Below, in pieces: positions 10,215 to 20,229 of a stretch of 64,000 nt of DNA (within the stretch, counting starts at the first letter, position 1; each line of letters begins with the position of its first letter). The position numbers and the translations under genes were made by a program. The notes beneath the pieces were generated by a model. The model had not been told where the DNA came from and made no database searches. It worked only from the letters and a program-made list of their open reading frames with translations. The stretch spans positions 2,485,001-2,549,000 of the forward strand of contig OX637332.1 in NCBI GenBank assembly GCA_951799405.1. The letters are read 5' to 3'. This DNA comes from Agapetus fuscipes. Lineage: Eukaryota; Arthropoda; Insecta; Trichoptera; Glossosomatidae.

Positions 10215-10928
10215 CCCCATTACACATTAGTTCCTTATCGCACTGTATCCACACATACATCTACACACTTCTACAGCCCACTAATACGTATTCAACGTTT
10301 GGGTAATATATACAATGAAATAGATTCTGACACTCATACAAATCCTAAAACATACAAATATAATTTAATTAAGTACTTCAACTCCCATGGTACATAATAA
10401 GTACATAATAATTATTGTAGAGTTGCATCTCTTATAATATTGTACTGTACTATTGTTTACTCTAGTTTTATCAAATTTCTAGTTTATTTTTGTTACTTTA
10501 ATATAAGACCTTGCTTTTTCTTTTTTGTTTTTTTTTTTGTTTTATCTTTGTTTTTGTTTTTTATTTTCTACTTATTTTGTTAACTTTTTTGCAGTGTATT
10601 TCAATTTTTGTTTACCCTCATCTGTGCTTTCTTTTATTTTACCTAAGTTTTAATATTATTACTTGATCATGCTCTTATTGCTCTATATGCTATATGCTCA
10701 TTGCTCTTATGTTTTTCTTCTTTCTTTTCTCTCTTATGTTTTTCTCTTCATCTTCTTACTTTTTGCATAAATATCTTCTACTTTTATTCTGTAGTAATCT
10801 TATTGTAAGCTTTATTTTGTAGGAATCTGTTTTATTTTGATACTGTTATGTCTGTAATGTATTTTTATTTCTATTTTTGTATACATGTAAAAGGCACAAT
10901 GTGCCGTTAAAGAATGAATAAATTATGG
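10215..10928 (+). mobile_element. 3' end of a CR1/Jockey-like LINE
   Basis: A frame ending at about 10,398 reads YSPLIRIQRLGNIYNEIDSD, the typical end of ORF2. It is followed by a T-rich 3' UTR and GTAAAAGGCACAATGTGCCG ... AATAAATT. Confidence 0.6.
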
Positions 10929-10929
10929 A

Positions 10930-11058
10930 CCTAATCTAATCCAAGTTGCAAAGATATGTAACATTAGGGACTCACATTACATGCATTCTCAAAAGCAGAC
11001 TTGTATAAGTTCGCGCTTGCGCATGCCGCATGTGAGCCTACAACATAAAAACCAAAAA
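10930..11058 (-). repeat. repeat D, 3' half
   Basis: Reverse orientation; begins with CTAATCTAATCCAAGTTGC and stops at AACATAAAAACC. Confidence 0.75.
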
Positions 11059-11099
11059 AAGACCTAGCAAGTGAATGCAGCACGTTGGTAGTTGGAGCA

Positions 11100-11220
11100 C
11101 TGAAGAAGATTGGCTGCTTCCACAAGGGTGAATGAGACTGACGAAGAAATTATATGTGACAATAATTGATGGATGTCGAGGTACACGAAGAACGAGAAAG
11201 GCATGGATGGACCAAATGTC
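11100..11220 (+). mobile_element. LINE ORF2 fragment
   Basis: Contains ATTGATGGATGTCGAGG ... AAGGCATGGATGGACC, homologous to the better preserved element at 40,560-40,822. Confidence 0.5.
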
Positions 11221-11223
11221 TTT

Positions 11224-11325
11224 TTTTATTTGTATGCACACATGCAGAATGTGCAGGCGCGAACCTACAATGTCGTGTATGTGGGCATGCATTCAATGTG
11301 CGCCTTAAACGTTAACATATGACGA
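11224..11325 (+). repeat. repeat D fragment (divergent subfamily)
   Basis: TTGTATGCACACATGCAGAA ... GCATGCATTCAATGTG, matching the GCAGGCGCGAACCTAC subfamily seen at 57.8 kb. Confidence 0.6.
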
Positions 11326-11462
11326 TAACTTCGACCCTGGTTCAACAGATGCCGTTGCATGCACACAAGCTTCTGCTTTCGCATGAAGACAACTGGCCAG
11401 GTAAAATAGGTTGGTGGATTGCATTTCTTTCCACAAATCTATTAAAAAAAAAAAAAAATATT
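11320..11462 (+). repeat. SINE-C, 3' part
   Basis: CGACCCTGGTTCAACAGATG ... CTGGCCAGGTAAAATAGG ... CCACAAATCTATT and poly-A. The class-II tRNA-like head is missing. Confidence 0.7.
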
Positions 11463-11765
11463 TTTGCAGCTTAGATTATAGATTTTCATGTATTGTACTA
11501 TCGATTCAGAGATATTATGGATAGTGCCTAAAGTGTTAACCTACATAGTCTCTAGCCCAGCCAGGTGAAATCACATTTTTACCACATTTTAAATGTGCGA
11601 ACTCCAAGAGTTGGACTAACGTAGGAATAATACACGGTTTTTAAGTAATTGGCCCGATGGTATAAATAACGCATTGATGGATTGATTGTGATGTATTGTA
11701 GTATCGATCCAGAGAGAGATTATGGATGGTGCTCAGTGTAAACCTACATAGGTTGGCCTTTGAAA
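11463..11765. other. internal direct duplication
   Basis: Segments 11,490-11,550 and 11,690-11,752 share ATGTATTGTA.TATCGAT and TTATGGAT.GTGC. No coding content. Confidence 0.5.
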
Positions 11766-11779
11766 TTACTGTTCACAGA

Positions 11780-12202
11780 CTAGCCATGTTGAAAGCACCG
11801 GTTCCCATAGATCACCGAAGTTAAGCAACATTGGGCGCGGACAGTACTTGGATGGGTGACCGCTCAGGTACACCGCGTGTCGTTGGCATCTTGGACCGGT
11901 CCGTAGTCCGTAGTGGCAACACTTCGGACTCATAAATGGAAGGTTGTGGATTCGGATCCCGGCGGAGTACAAAAAATATACCATATATATTTCGAATGTG
12001 CTCTTCGCTGAGTTGAAAAATTCATAAACCTTTACCAAAGACCGGTCACTGAAAGGTCCATCCAACCTTACAACAACTGGGTCTTGCTTGAGAATTGGCG
12101 CTTTCTACAGCGACGACCAAGCTCGCAGAGGGCTCTTGAGGTGTGATACACACAAAAACAGCGCTCACCAAATAAACCATCCTAATATTATTATTATTAG
12201 TG
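11780..12202 (+). repeat. composite SINE: 5S rRNA-like head fused to SINE-A
   Basis: 11,780-11,893 is nearly a full 5S rRNA (GTTGAAAGCACCGGTT, ATCACCGAAGTTAAGC, GTACTTGGATGGGTGACCGC, CACCGCGTGTCGTTGGC). It joins directly to a SINE-A tRNA-like head (GGACCGGTCCGTAGTC), B box and type 1 tail ending in ATT repeats. The same junction occurs at 48.7 kb, so this is a transposing composite and not a chance insertion. It is not a functional 5S gene because it continues into SINE sequence. Confidence 0.88.
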
Positions 12203-12233
12203 CTTCATTTTCAATCATTACTGACCATTACTG

Positions 12234-12720
12234 ACAGGTCCGTAGTTAAGTGGTAACACTTCGGACTCTGAATGGGAAGGTTGTGGGTTCGATTCCCGGC
12301 GGAGCATAAAAAATATACCATTCATATTTTCAAATTTGCTCTTCGCTGGGTTGAAAAATTCATAAAACCTTTACCAATGACCGGTCACCAAAGGTCCATC
12401 CAGGCTTACAGCAATTGGGTCTTGTTTGAGAATTGGTGCTTTGTAGCGACGACGATCAAGCTCGTAAAAATGTCGATAACTCAATTAATGCTTGCATTCC
12501 ATGCCGAGAGCAAGGGTTCGATCCAAGGTTTACTCAGCCTTCACAAGAAATGAGAACCAGCCCCCCCGGGAGCTGGGAAACCCCCACTTCAACTGAAAGT
12601 GGTTGGTGTGAGGTCTGCCCCCTTACCTGTAAAAATAAATAGGTCCCGAAGCGCCACATGCGACCCCTTCGTGGAAACGCAGGCAAGAAGTGTACCTAGC
12701 TTAGTTGCGTTTTTTCTTTA
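12234..12720 (+). repeat. composite SINE-A + SINE-B (short form)
   Basis: SINE-A head and body to GATCAAGCTCGTAAAAA, then immediately GTCGATAACTCAATTAATGC, the start of SINE-B. The B part lacks the GTGTCAGAAATG...AATAAAATACC block: GGGTTCGATCC passes straight to AAGGTTTACTCAGCC. Confidence 0.85.
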
Positions 12721-12777
12721 ATAAGAGAAATACATTTGTGCAATCAATCATATTTGCAATAATTCCTTTGTAGTCTA

Positions 12778-12982
12778 AAACTGCATCTAAGCTGCAAAGA
12801 TAAACATCATTTAAGATTCATATTAAACGCATTCCCACAAGCAGACATGTATAATTTCGAGCTAACCATGCCGCATGTGGTCCTACACAATATAAGAACC
12901 CAATCTCAAATGAACATAAGCCCTGAAACTCTTGCCGACCTTATCTGAAACAGGGGTGACATTGGCAAAGTGAACTATTTTT
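12778..12982 (-). repeat. repeat D copy
   Basis: Reverse; 3' tail at low coordinate (GCATCTAAGCTGCAAAGA), broken off after TTGGCAAAGTGAACTA where a P element piece begins. Confidence 0.8.
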
Positions 12983-13002
12983 TTGTAGAGGAAGAAAATC
13001 TA

Positions 13003-13125
13003 AAAGTTTGCGGAGAGTTGCTTTCAGGGATTTGTTGCCGTTGTCTGTGTGAGCTGGAGCTCCCGAAAACAACTCTCCAGCATCATCAGCCGGCCGTGTA
13101 CCTAAGCCTAAAAATCCTATAAAAA
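13003..13125 (+). mobile_element. P (Penelope-like?) terminal fragment
   Basis: GGGATTTGTTGCCGTTGTCT, GAGCTGGAGCTCCCGAAA and CATCATCAGCCGGCCGTGTA match both arms of the inverted repeat at 53.4-53.8 kb. The hammerhead-like core is disrupted. Confidence 0.55.
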
Positions 13126-13213
13126 AATATTTGTTTTTAAACCGGTTGACATCAAACTTCACGCGATCAATCTCAACGTTGACTTACACGTTTTCTGAAA
13201 TTTGTTTAAAAAC

Positions 13214-13380
13214 TGTTGAGTAATAATCTATAATCTAAGTTGCAAGGATATATTCATTCAAAGCTCTCAGATGTATGCCCACAAACAAACACGTGTAGTT
13301 CGCGCTTACAAATGCTGATTGTGTACTTACAAATAAAATCCAAACCTCAAATGAACATAAGCCTTGCAACTCGAGTTGTT
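13214..13380 (-). repeat. repeat D, partial
   Basis: Reverse; subfamily with AAGCTCTCAGATGTATG and CTTACAAATAAAATCC, ends at GCCTTGCAACTC. Confidence 0.75.
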
Positions 13381-13387
13381 GAGTGAC

Positions 13388-13590
13388 TTAAAAAAAACGC
13401 AACAAAGTAACACATATAGTGTAACTGTACTAATTTCTTGTGAAGGCTGAGTAAACGTTGCCGGTATTTTATTTTGGGGTTTGAAATAAACACCGAAACG
13501 GGAAATCATTTCTGACACCCTCGGCGGGATTCGAGCCCGAGCTCACGGCATGGAATGCAAGCATTCTACCAACTGAGCTGTCTACCGGAG
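13388..13590 (-). repeat. SINE-B with internal deletion
   Basis: Keeps head, B box and the TGATTTCC / AATAAAATACCGG block, but loses the central CCCCGAAGG and GGCCGGCC region. Confidence 0.8.
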
Positions 13591-13754
13591 GACCGGACCT
13601 AGCGAGACATTACCAACCAGGGACATCAAACTTCACAGGAACACTTCCGACAATAATTTACATGCTTCCAGAGAATATGGTTAAAATATTTTAGGAGTCC
13701 GTAGGGAACATACACACATTTAATCTTATATATTAGATTAATGTTGATTACTTT

Positions 13755-14065
13755 ACTTTACTTTTACTTTCTTCGGCTCATAAGCCTTGAAGGCTTAGGG
13801 CCTCCCGCACCACAATCCTCCAGGACTCTCTGTCTTGTGCTGCTTCCCTCCATGGTCCCCTCACTCCCAGAACTTCGGCGTCGGCTTCAACGTTGTCTGC
13901 CTACCGCATCCTGGGACGTCCGAGTGGTCTAACACCTGAGGGGGCACCATCCAAGACTGTTCTGATGATCCTGGAGTCCTCTGCACGTGCTACATGTCCG
14001 ACCCACTGGAGTCTTCTTGATTTCATTACCGACACTATGTTTGGATCTAATGTTGATTGCCCAAT
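13755..14065 (-). mobile_element. LINE ORF2 C-terminal remnant
   Basis: Minus-strand peptide blocks LQWVGHVARAEDSRIIRTVL and GRPRMR are typical of RTE/R1-type ORF2 ends. Frames are broken. G+C is higher than in flanking DNA. Confidence 0.65.
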
Positions 14066-14344
14066 CATATTTGCCTAAAACTTAGGCATGTCCTTCAACC
14101 TTCAGAGCAGTTTAAAAAATAGTCAAGTCATCTATCTGACATATTATATTTCATTTGAATTTATCTTCATTTGGTTTTGTCATCTCATCAGAGGCATTCA
14201 ATAGACTCGGCCATCTAATACTCTTTAGGCAGAAATTAGGCAGAATTATATATAGAGTTACAGTATATTCTCTATGCTGAGTTCTTGGTTTAAAAAAAAA
14301 ACTAAGTATTTTGATTGTGCAAAACTGCAGCCATAATAATTATA
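14066..14344. other. no recognisable gene
   Basis: AT-rich, no repeat recognised. Confidence 0.35.
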
Positions 14345-14604
14345 AAAATATATGGATGATTTATTTGGTGAGCGCTGTTTTCGTGGCTATAGAAAGCACC
14401 GATTCTCGAGCAATACCCAGTTGCTGTAAGGCTGGATGGACCTTTAGTGACCGGTCTTTGGTAAAGGAATATATAACTTTCAACAGAACGTCGAGCATAT
14501 TTTAAAATAATAAATAGTTTATTTTTGTGCTCCGCCGGGATTCGAACCCACGACCTTAAATTTACGAGTCCGAAATGCTAACCACTAGACTACGGTCCGG
14601 TCAA
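14345..14604 (-). repeat. SINE-A copy, truncated middle
   Basis: Minus strand: GACCGGACCGTAGTCTAGTG head, B box GGTTCGAATCCC, body, and a type 1 tail start (AACAGCGCTCACCAAATAAA); much of the tail is deleted. Confidence 0.8.
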
Positions 14605-14654
14605 ATAAAAAAAAGAACATAGCAATCAAGAAATTTAGCAACGCAACTCGCAAC

Positions 14655-14872
14655 GCAACTCGCAACACAACTAAGCTACACATATAGTTTAACATCTTGC
14701 CATGTTATCCCCGAAGGGTTTCGCATGTGGCGAGTGGAACCTATTTTTTTTATAGGTAATGGGGGGCAGTCTTACGCCAACCAGTTCAGTTTAAGTGAGG
14801 GTTTCCCAGCTCCCAAGGGGAATGGTACTCATTTCTTGGAAAGGCTGAGTAAACCTTGGCGATATTTTATTT
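14655..14872 (-). repeat. SINE-B 3' part
   Basis: Minus strand from AATAAAATATCGCC to TAGCTTAGTTGTG; tRNA-like head missing. Confidence 0.75.
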
Positions 14873-15249
14873 TGAGTAACTTCGGGTAAAGATTGTTACG
14901 ATGTAGTTTTTAATGAAATCTGACATCAAGATAGACTGACCAATCAAATAAAGTTTATAATGCAATAAAAATACAAGTAATTCGTTTTTACACATAAAAC
15001 ATGAAAATTGATGTACAATTTCACATTAGTTTCAAAACAACACCTATTTATTATTTATTAATAAATTTACAACACACGCGATTTCTCCATACAGGCATTA
15101 GTAACCAACAAAGGGAGAAATATAATACTTTTATTGTGTTATTCTCTAACATCAAAGCCATGGCTCATCCGCAGCTCATAGTAGATTTTCCATACAAAAA
15201 AAAGACGTTCCGTAGATCAGCCATGGATCGTATGCGTTGTAAATAGCAC
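14873..15249. other. no recognisable gene
   Basis: An open frame at 15,001-15,246 has no recognised domain and I treat it as chance. Confidence 0.35.
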
Positions 15250-15610
15250 TGATAATACTGTAAACTGTAACTCTGTCGCCATTCCGCTAGGGGTGGGCAG
15301 AGCCTCTGCAGAGTTGCCTCCATTTTTTCCTATCCTTACATACCTCTTTCAATTCATTCATATCCATCACCTTTTTCATGCATTTTCTTCTTTTACGCTC
15401 ACTTTGTATATCCCATTCTTTCACAATCTCCTCAATCTGATCACTCCATACTTTTCTCGGTCGTCCCTTCCCTCTTTTTACTTTCACACTTTCTTTGTAT
15501 ACATACTTTGTCAGTCTATCATCATTCATTCTTTCCACATGCCCAAACCATCTCATCACATTCTTTTGTACCTTAACTTTCACATCCTCTTTCAAATTAC
15601 ATTCTTTTTT
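15250..15610 (-). mobile_element. LINE ORF2 C-terminal remnant with 3' end
   Basis: A 102-residue minus frame (15,287-15,595) reads MRWFGHVERMNDDRLTKYVY, GKGRPRKVWSDQI and MKEVCKDR-like KEVCKDRKKWRQ, ending SAHP*. The adjacent 3' UTR CACCCCTAGCGGAATGGCG is shared with copies at 17.7, 43.6 and 50.3 kb. Confidence 0.75.
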
Positions 15611-15732
15611 AATGACGTGTGTATTAACAATGAAACTTCATTAATATCTCATAGAGATAAAAATTTTCTTCACGCATAACACTGTATATTTTTATTAGTT
15701 TTTAAAGTTATGGATTACAAAAGTTTTCGGTC

Positions 15733-15897
15733 CCCAACAGTAACCGTAGTACGAGTTTTTTTCACAATACTCGACGTATTGAGTATTCGAGAAAAATGTA
15801 TGTGAACTTGTAAAGCCTCTCTGGCAAAAAAAGTTTTGAAGTTCACATACATTTTTCTCAATACTTCCGAGTATTGTGAAAAAACTCGTACTAGGGG
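15733..15897. mobile_element. fold-back MITE
   Basis: Inverted arms of about 65 bp beginning AGTACGAGTTTTTTTCACAA and ending TGTGAAAAAACTCGTACT, with a spacer of about 30 bp. No coding capacity. Confidence 0.75.
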
Positions 15898-15911
15898 TAC
15901 AGGTGTCTAAT

Positions 15912-16168
15912 ATATATAATCTGTAATCTAAGTTGCAAAGATATATTGACATTTAAGACTCATATTAAATGCATGCCCACAGACAGGCACATGTAGGTTC
16001 GCGCCTACACATTCTGCATGTGTGCATACAACTAAGCAAAACCTCACATGAACATAAACCTTGCAACTCCTGCCGCCGTTCCCTGAACCGGAGAACTGGC
16101 AAAAGTGAACCGATTTTTACAGCACGGGTGGTCAGCCTCATACCAACCTATCAGTCAATGAGCTTAGA
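15912..16168 (-). repeat. repeat D copy (divergent subfamily)
   Basis: Carries GGTTCGCGCCTACACATTC and CTGCCGCCGTTCCCTGAACC, the 57.8-kb subfamily, reverse orientation. Confidence 0.8.
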
Positions 16169-16229
16169 TTATAGAACTAATACGTGTCTGCATGTGGGCA
16201 AACATTTTATATGAATTTTTAAATGGTAA

Positions 16230-16694
16230 TATTCGATGCAAATATTATAGACACTAACTGACTGTATTCAACACTAAAATGGTGTCCGAAAAATTTAAGT
16301 TCCAAACCTACTTGCAATAATAATAGTAATGCCATCAACACTCATTAAAAGGTCAAGGAGCCTTTGGAGATGCGTTGGGTATTGGATATTTATTACACAG
16401 AGACCACTGCAAGTGCAGACAATAATATATTTTGAAACATGGAGGAAGTAGTAGGAAGTATTCTATATATCCATGTTTTGAAAATTACTACTTACGCAAC
16501 GGAACGAGCAATCGAAAAAGGAGTTGACACTTGCTTAAATCTGCCTCGTGTCGCGTGTACATACACATGGCAGAAGGACCCACAGCACGTGGACGTGTGT
16601 CAACAGCTATGCCAGATCCATACATTTAGTATGGAACAAATCTAAAGGTGTTAAATTGACTTTGTATGAGACAACAGGATTGGTGTGAGTTCCT
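16230..16694. other. no recognisable gene
   Basis: An open frame at 16,439-16,645 has no recognisable domain. Confidence 0.3.
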
Positions 16695-16930
16695 TGGCTT
16701 ATGGGTTGGTATGAGTCTGACCACCCATACAGTTAAAAAGATGTTTCACTTTAACAACGTCACCCGTGTTTCAGGGAAGATCGGCAAGGGTTATGTTAAT
16801 TTGAGGTTTGGTTTTAATTTGTAAGTACACGTTAAAATTTTGTAAGCGCAAACCTACACATGTCTGTTTGTGAGCATGCATTTGATATGAGTTTTGGATG
16901 TTAATATATCTTTGCAACTTGCATTATAGA
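16695..16930 (+). repeat. repeat D copy
   Basis: GGTTGGTATGAGTCTGACC to TTTGCAACTTGCATTATAG, with a short internal deletion after GGCAAGGGTTATG. Confidence 0.8.
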
Positions 16931-17185
16931 AGTCCACATGCGGCATGTGTAAGCGCAAACTAATACGTGTCTGCTTATGGGAATGCATTTAATATGAATC
17001 TTAAACGTATTATATCTTTGCAACAATAGATTTACGATTAATATAAAACGTATGCCCACATGCAGACACGTTTAGAGTTGCAGAGCTTATGTTCATTTGA
17101 GGTACGGGTCTTATTTTGCAGCATTTATAAGCGCGACTCTGGATGTGTTTGACTTAAGCGTAAATGTGGTTTTTCAACTTAGATA
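16931..17185 (+). repeat. further repeat D pieces in tandem
   Basis: Two diverged 3' halves (CATGCGGCATGTGTAAGCGC at 16,934; CAGCATTTATAAGCGCGAC at 17,120) follow the previous copy, suggesting repeated insertion at the same site. Confidence 0.6.
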
Positions 17186-17487
17186 GATAGCAATAATATA
17201 GTACATGGGGGAGTGTGAGCCCAACCCCTAAATTGTTCTACATTTCACAAATATTATCATTTATTATTCAAAAAACGGGGCGAATCTAGGCTGGGCAGTA
17301 AAGCCCGTACGTTCTATGTGGTATCTATGTAATATATCTTTCACCTTTCATTCTAGGTCGGTGGAACGCGTTATATATAGCTGAACCTACAAAATATTTC
17401 GATACCTTAAAGGTACAAACTGAATAAGTGGCATATTAAGATAACATGGTTTTATCAGATAAATACAATTTTTAGGTACTTTCTATG
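17186..17487. other. no recognisable feature
   Basis: No coding frame or repeat recognised. Confidence 0.3.
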
Positions 17488-17725
17488 CGGTATGCGGCTG
17501 ACCACCCATGCTGTAGAAAATGGTTCACTTTGCCAATGTCACCCCTGTTTCAGGGAAGGTCGGCAAGAGTTGCAGGGTGTATGCCCATTTGAGATTTGAT
17601 TTTTATATTGTAGGTTCACATGCGGCATGCGCAAGCGCGAACTTGTACGTGTCTGCTTGTGAGAATGCATGCAATGTGAATCCCCAATGTTACATATCTT
17701 TGCAACTTAGATTAGATTAGACGCT
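17488..17725 (+). repeat. repeat D copy
   Basis: GCGGCTGACCACCCATGCTG to GCAACTTAGATTAGATTAGA; lacks only the first ~20 bp. Confidence 0.85.
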
Positions 17726-17730
17726 GTTAC

Positions 17731-17970
17731 TGTTACTATATCCTGCCGCTGTTCCACTAGGGGTGGCCGGTATCTCCGCAGATGCGTGTCCACTTTATTC
17801 TGTCCTTGCATACCTCTTTCATCTCTTCAACATTCATCACTTTCTTCATACATACTCTTACCTATTTGGTCTATCTATGCCTTCCTCGGTCTTCCTCTTT
17901 CACGCTTTCCTCTGACATTTCCTCTGTACACCTTCTTCGTTAGTCGTTCATCATCCATTCTTTCAAGATG
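17731..17970 (-). mobile_element. LINE ORF2 C-terminal remnant
   Basis: Decayed copy of the 15.3-kb LINE: 3' UTR CACCCCTAGTGGAACAGCGG, then coding similarity to about 17,965 with frameshifts. Confidence 0.6.
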
Positions 17971-18067
17971 TCAAAGTGTGCATACCCTGTAGGTAGTTCA
18001 GAAGTTTTTCATGAGCATTTCTTTATAAGTTTTCTTACTATGATAAGCTACGTGTCACGACCAAAAT

Positions 18068-19078
18068 TTCCACCGACGGACATTGTGTCGGTGGACATTC
18101 TGTCGCGGGGACATTGTCGCGTGTACATTGTGTCGATGGACATTGTGTCGGTGGACATTCGGTCGCGTGGACATTATGTCGGTGGATATTCTGTCGCGTG
18201 GACATTATGTCGCGTGTACATTGTGTGGGTGGGCATTCTGTCGCGTGGACATTATGTCGCGTGGACATTGTGTCGGTGGACATTCTATCGCGTGGACATT
18301 ATGTCGCGTGTACATTGTGTGGGTGGACATTCTGTCGCGTGTACATTGTGTGGGTGGACATTCTGTCGCGTGGACATTATGTCGCGTGTACATTGTGTGG
18401 GTGGACATTCTGTCGCGTGGACATTATGTCGCGTGTACATTGTGTGGGTGGACATTCTGTCGCGTGGACATTATGTCGCGTGTACATTGTGTGGGTGGAC
18501 ATTCTGTCGCGTGGACATTATGTCGCGTGGACATTGTGTCGGTGGACATTCTGTCGCGTGGACATTATGTCGCGTGTACATTGTGTGGGTGGACATTCTG
18601 TCGCGTGGACATTATGTCGCGTGTACATTGTGTGGGTGGACATTCTGTCGCGTGGACATTATGTCGCGTGTACATTGTGTGGGTGGACATTCTATCGCGT
18701 GGACATTATGTCGCGTGTACATTGTGTGGGTGGACATTTTGTCGCGTGGACATTATGTCGCGTGTACATTGTGTGGGTGGACATTCTGTCGCGTGGACAT
18801 TATGTCGCGTGTACATTGTGTGGGTGGACATTCTGTCGCGTGGACATTATGTCGCGTGTACATTGTGTGGGTGGACATTCTGTCGCGTGGACATTATGTC
18901 GCGTGTACATTGTGTGGGTGGACATTCTGTCGGGTGGACATTATGTCGCGTGTACATTGTGTGGGTGGACATTCTGTCGCGTGGACATTATGTCGCGTGT
19001 ACATTGTGTGGGTGGACATTCTGTCGCGTGGACATTATGTCGCCTGGACATTTTGACACGTGGAAATTTTGTCAATGG
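18068..19078. repeat. 47-bp minisatellite built of three 15/16-bp subunits
   Basis: About 20 units. Each 47-bp unit is GTCGCGTGGACATTAT + GTCGCGTGTACATTGT + GTGGGTGGACATTCT. The edges are more diverged and show single ~16-bp subunits (18,068-18,180; 19,040-19,078), so the triplet arose from a simpler array. 47 is not a multiple of 3 and the unit has no stop in any forward frame, so three long overlapping frames are open by chance. Not a gene and not CRISPR. Confidence 0.95.
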
Positions 19079-19169
19079 AGGCATTCTGTCAATGTGCATT
19101 TATTCGTGGAAACGTGAAGTTACACGCAATAAAATGTTTTATCTGAGATTTCTCAAATCATGAAATCAG

Positions 19170-19362
19170 CATAATGTAATGTCACCCCTGTTACAGGGAA
19201 GGACGGCAAGAGTTGCAGGGTGTATGTCCATTTGAGATCTGGTTTTTATGTTGCAGGTTCACATGAGGCATGTGTAAGCGCGAATTAGTACATGTCTGGT
19301 TGTGAGAATGCATGTAATGTGAATCTCTAATGTAACATATCTTTGCAACTCAGATAATACAC
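19170..19362 (+). repeat. repeat D, 5' truncated
   Basis: Starts at AATGTCACCCCTGTTACAGG and ends GCAACTCAGATAATA. Lies about 90 bp after the minisatellite. Confidence 0.8.
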
Positions 19363-19840
19363 ACACACTGATGTAAACTTGAAGTATTCAAGCGATTAAA
19401 CGATGCATTGCGTGAAAGAGAGCGATGTATTGGAGATGAGATCATCGTACAAAAAAAAAAACAAACAGATTTCGGGTAATAATTGGCTGGCAGTGGCAGG
19501 CGGACTTTCACTGGCTTTAGTGCCGGCCTCATAAAACTTCACGTTAAAACTCAACCTTCTAGTAAATCAAAAAATTATAGAAACTAAAGCAGCACACCTA
19601 ACGAGCGTTTTGGTTTCAATATTATTTGGCGGAACGCAGCGGTTGATTTTTTGATGATTTGTTTTAGACTTGAGGTACTGGCGTGGGTTTGTCGACCGCG
19701 AGACCGAACAAAACCATGCTAGTATATTCTCGGCGATACCTCGTACAGTGCGGACGATTTTATTATTTAATTTAATTTATATATGCAGAAAATGTATATT
19801 CAACCATGAAAATGTATATTCAACCATGCATACATAAATT
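19363..19840. other. no recognisable gene
   Basis: No repeat recognised; an ACACACA run near 19,370. Confidence 0.3.
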
Positions 19841-19841
19841 C

Positions 19842-19925
19842 GGACCGATCGTAGTCTAGTAGTTAATGATACCGACTCGTAATCAGTAGGTCGTGGATTC
19901 GATTTTCGGCCGAGTACAAAAAAAA
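19842..19925 (+). repeat. SINE-A head variant
   Basis: GGACCGATCGTAGTCTAGTA, B box GGATTCGATTTTCGG, then GAGTACAAAAAAAA. The body is unlike SINE-A and it abuts a SINE-C. Confidence 0.65.
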
Positions 19926-19964
19926 ACATCAAATAAGAGTTTTGTGTATTGACATAGCGAAGAT

Positions 19965-20225
19965 TATTAGGTTTTTTTTTTTTTAAATAGATTTGTGAAG
20001 AGGAATGCAATTCACCTATCTATTCTGCCTGCCCAGAAACAGGTATTAATATCATCAATTAATCATTAATTATTTTAAATTATTAATTAATAATTACCCA
20101 ATAACATATGTTAAACCAGGGTCAAAGTTATGGTCAAATGACCCAGGCGGGGATCGAACCAACGTTGTTCTATTCCAAACACGAAATATCAGCCCACTTG
20201 GCCCCCTCGGCTATAACACCGACAA
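19965..20225 (-). repeat. SINE-C, full length
   Basis: Minus strand: GTCGGTGTTATAGCCGAGGG, long variable-arm region, B box TGGTTCGATCCCC, TTTGACCCTGGTTTAACAT, TAATTATTAATTA stretch, CCTGTTTCTGGGCAGGCAGA, ACAAATCTATTTAAAAAA. The long arm between anticodon and B box points to a Ser/Leu-type tRNA ancestor. Confidence 0.8.
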
Positions 20226-20229
20226 ATGA

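Noticed and set aside
11783..11893. Genuine 5S rRNA gene
   Set aside because: Fused directly to a SINE-A body with no terminator; the same fusion recurs at 48.7 kb.
12234..12310. Functional tRNA genes (also at 7.3, 28.4, 46.2, 51.2, 54.4 kb)
   Set aside because: A and B boxes are good but acceptor stems do not close and every copy continues into the same SINE body.
18068..19078. CRISPR array
   Set aside because: Units are contiguous with no unique spacers, in a eukaryotic genome.
17968..19163. Three overlapping forward open frames of 344-362 codons
   Set aside because: They are all translations of the 47-bp minisatellite, which has no stop in any forward frame; 47 is not a multiple of 3, so each frame shows the same repeat shifted. 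No codon structure.
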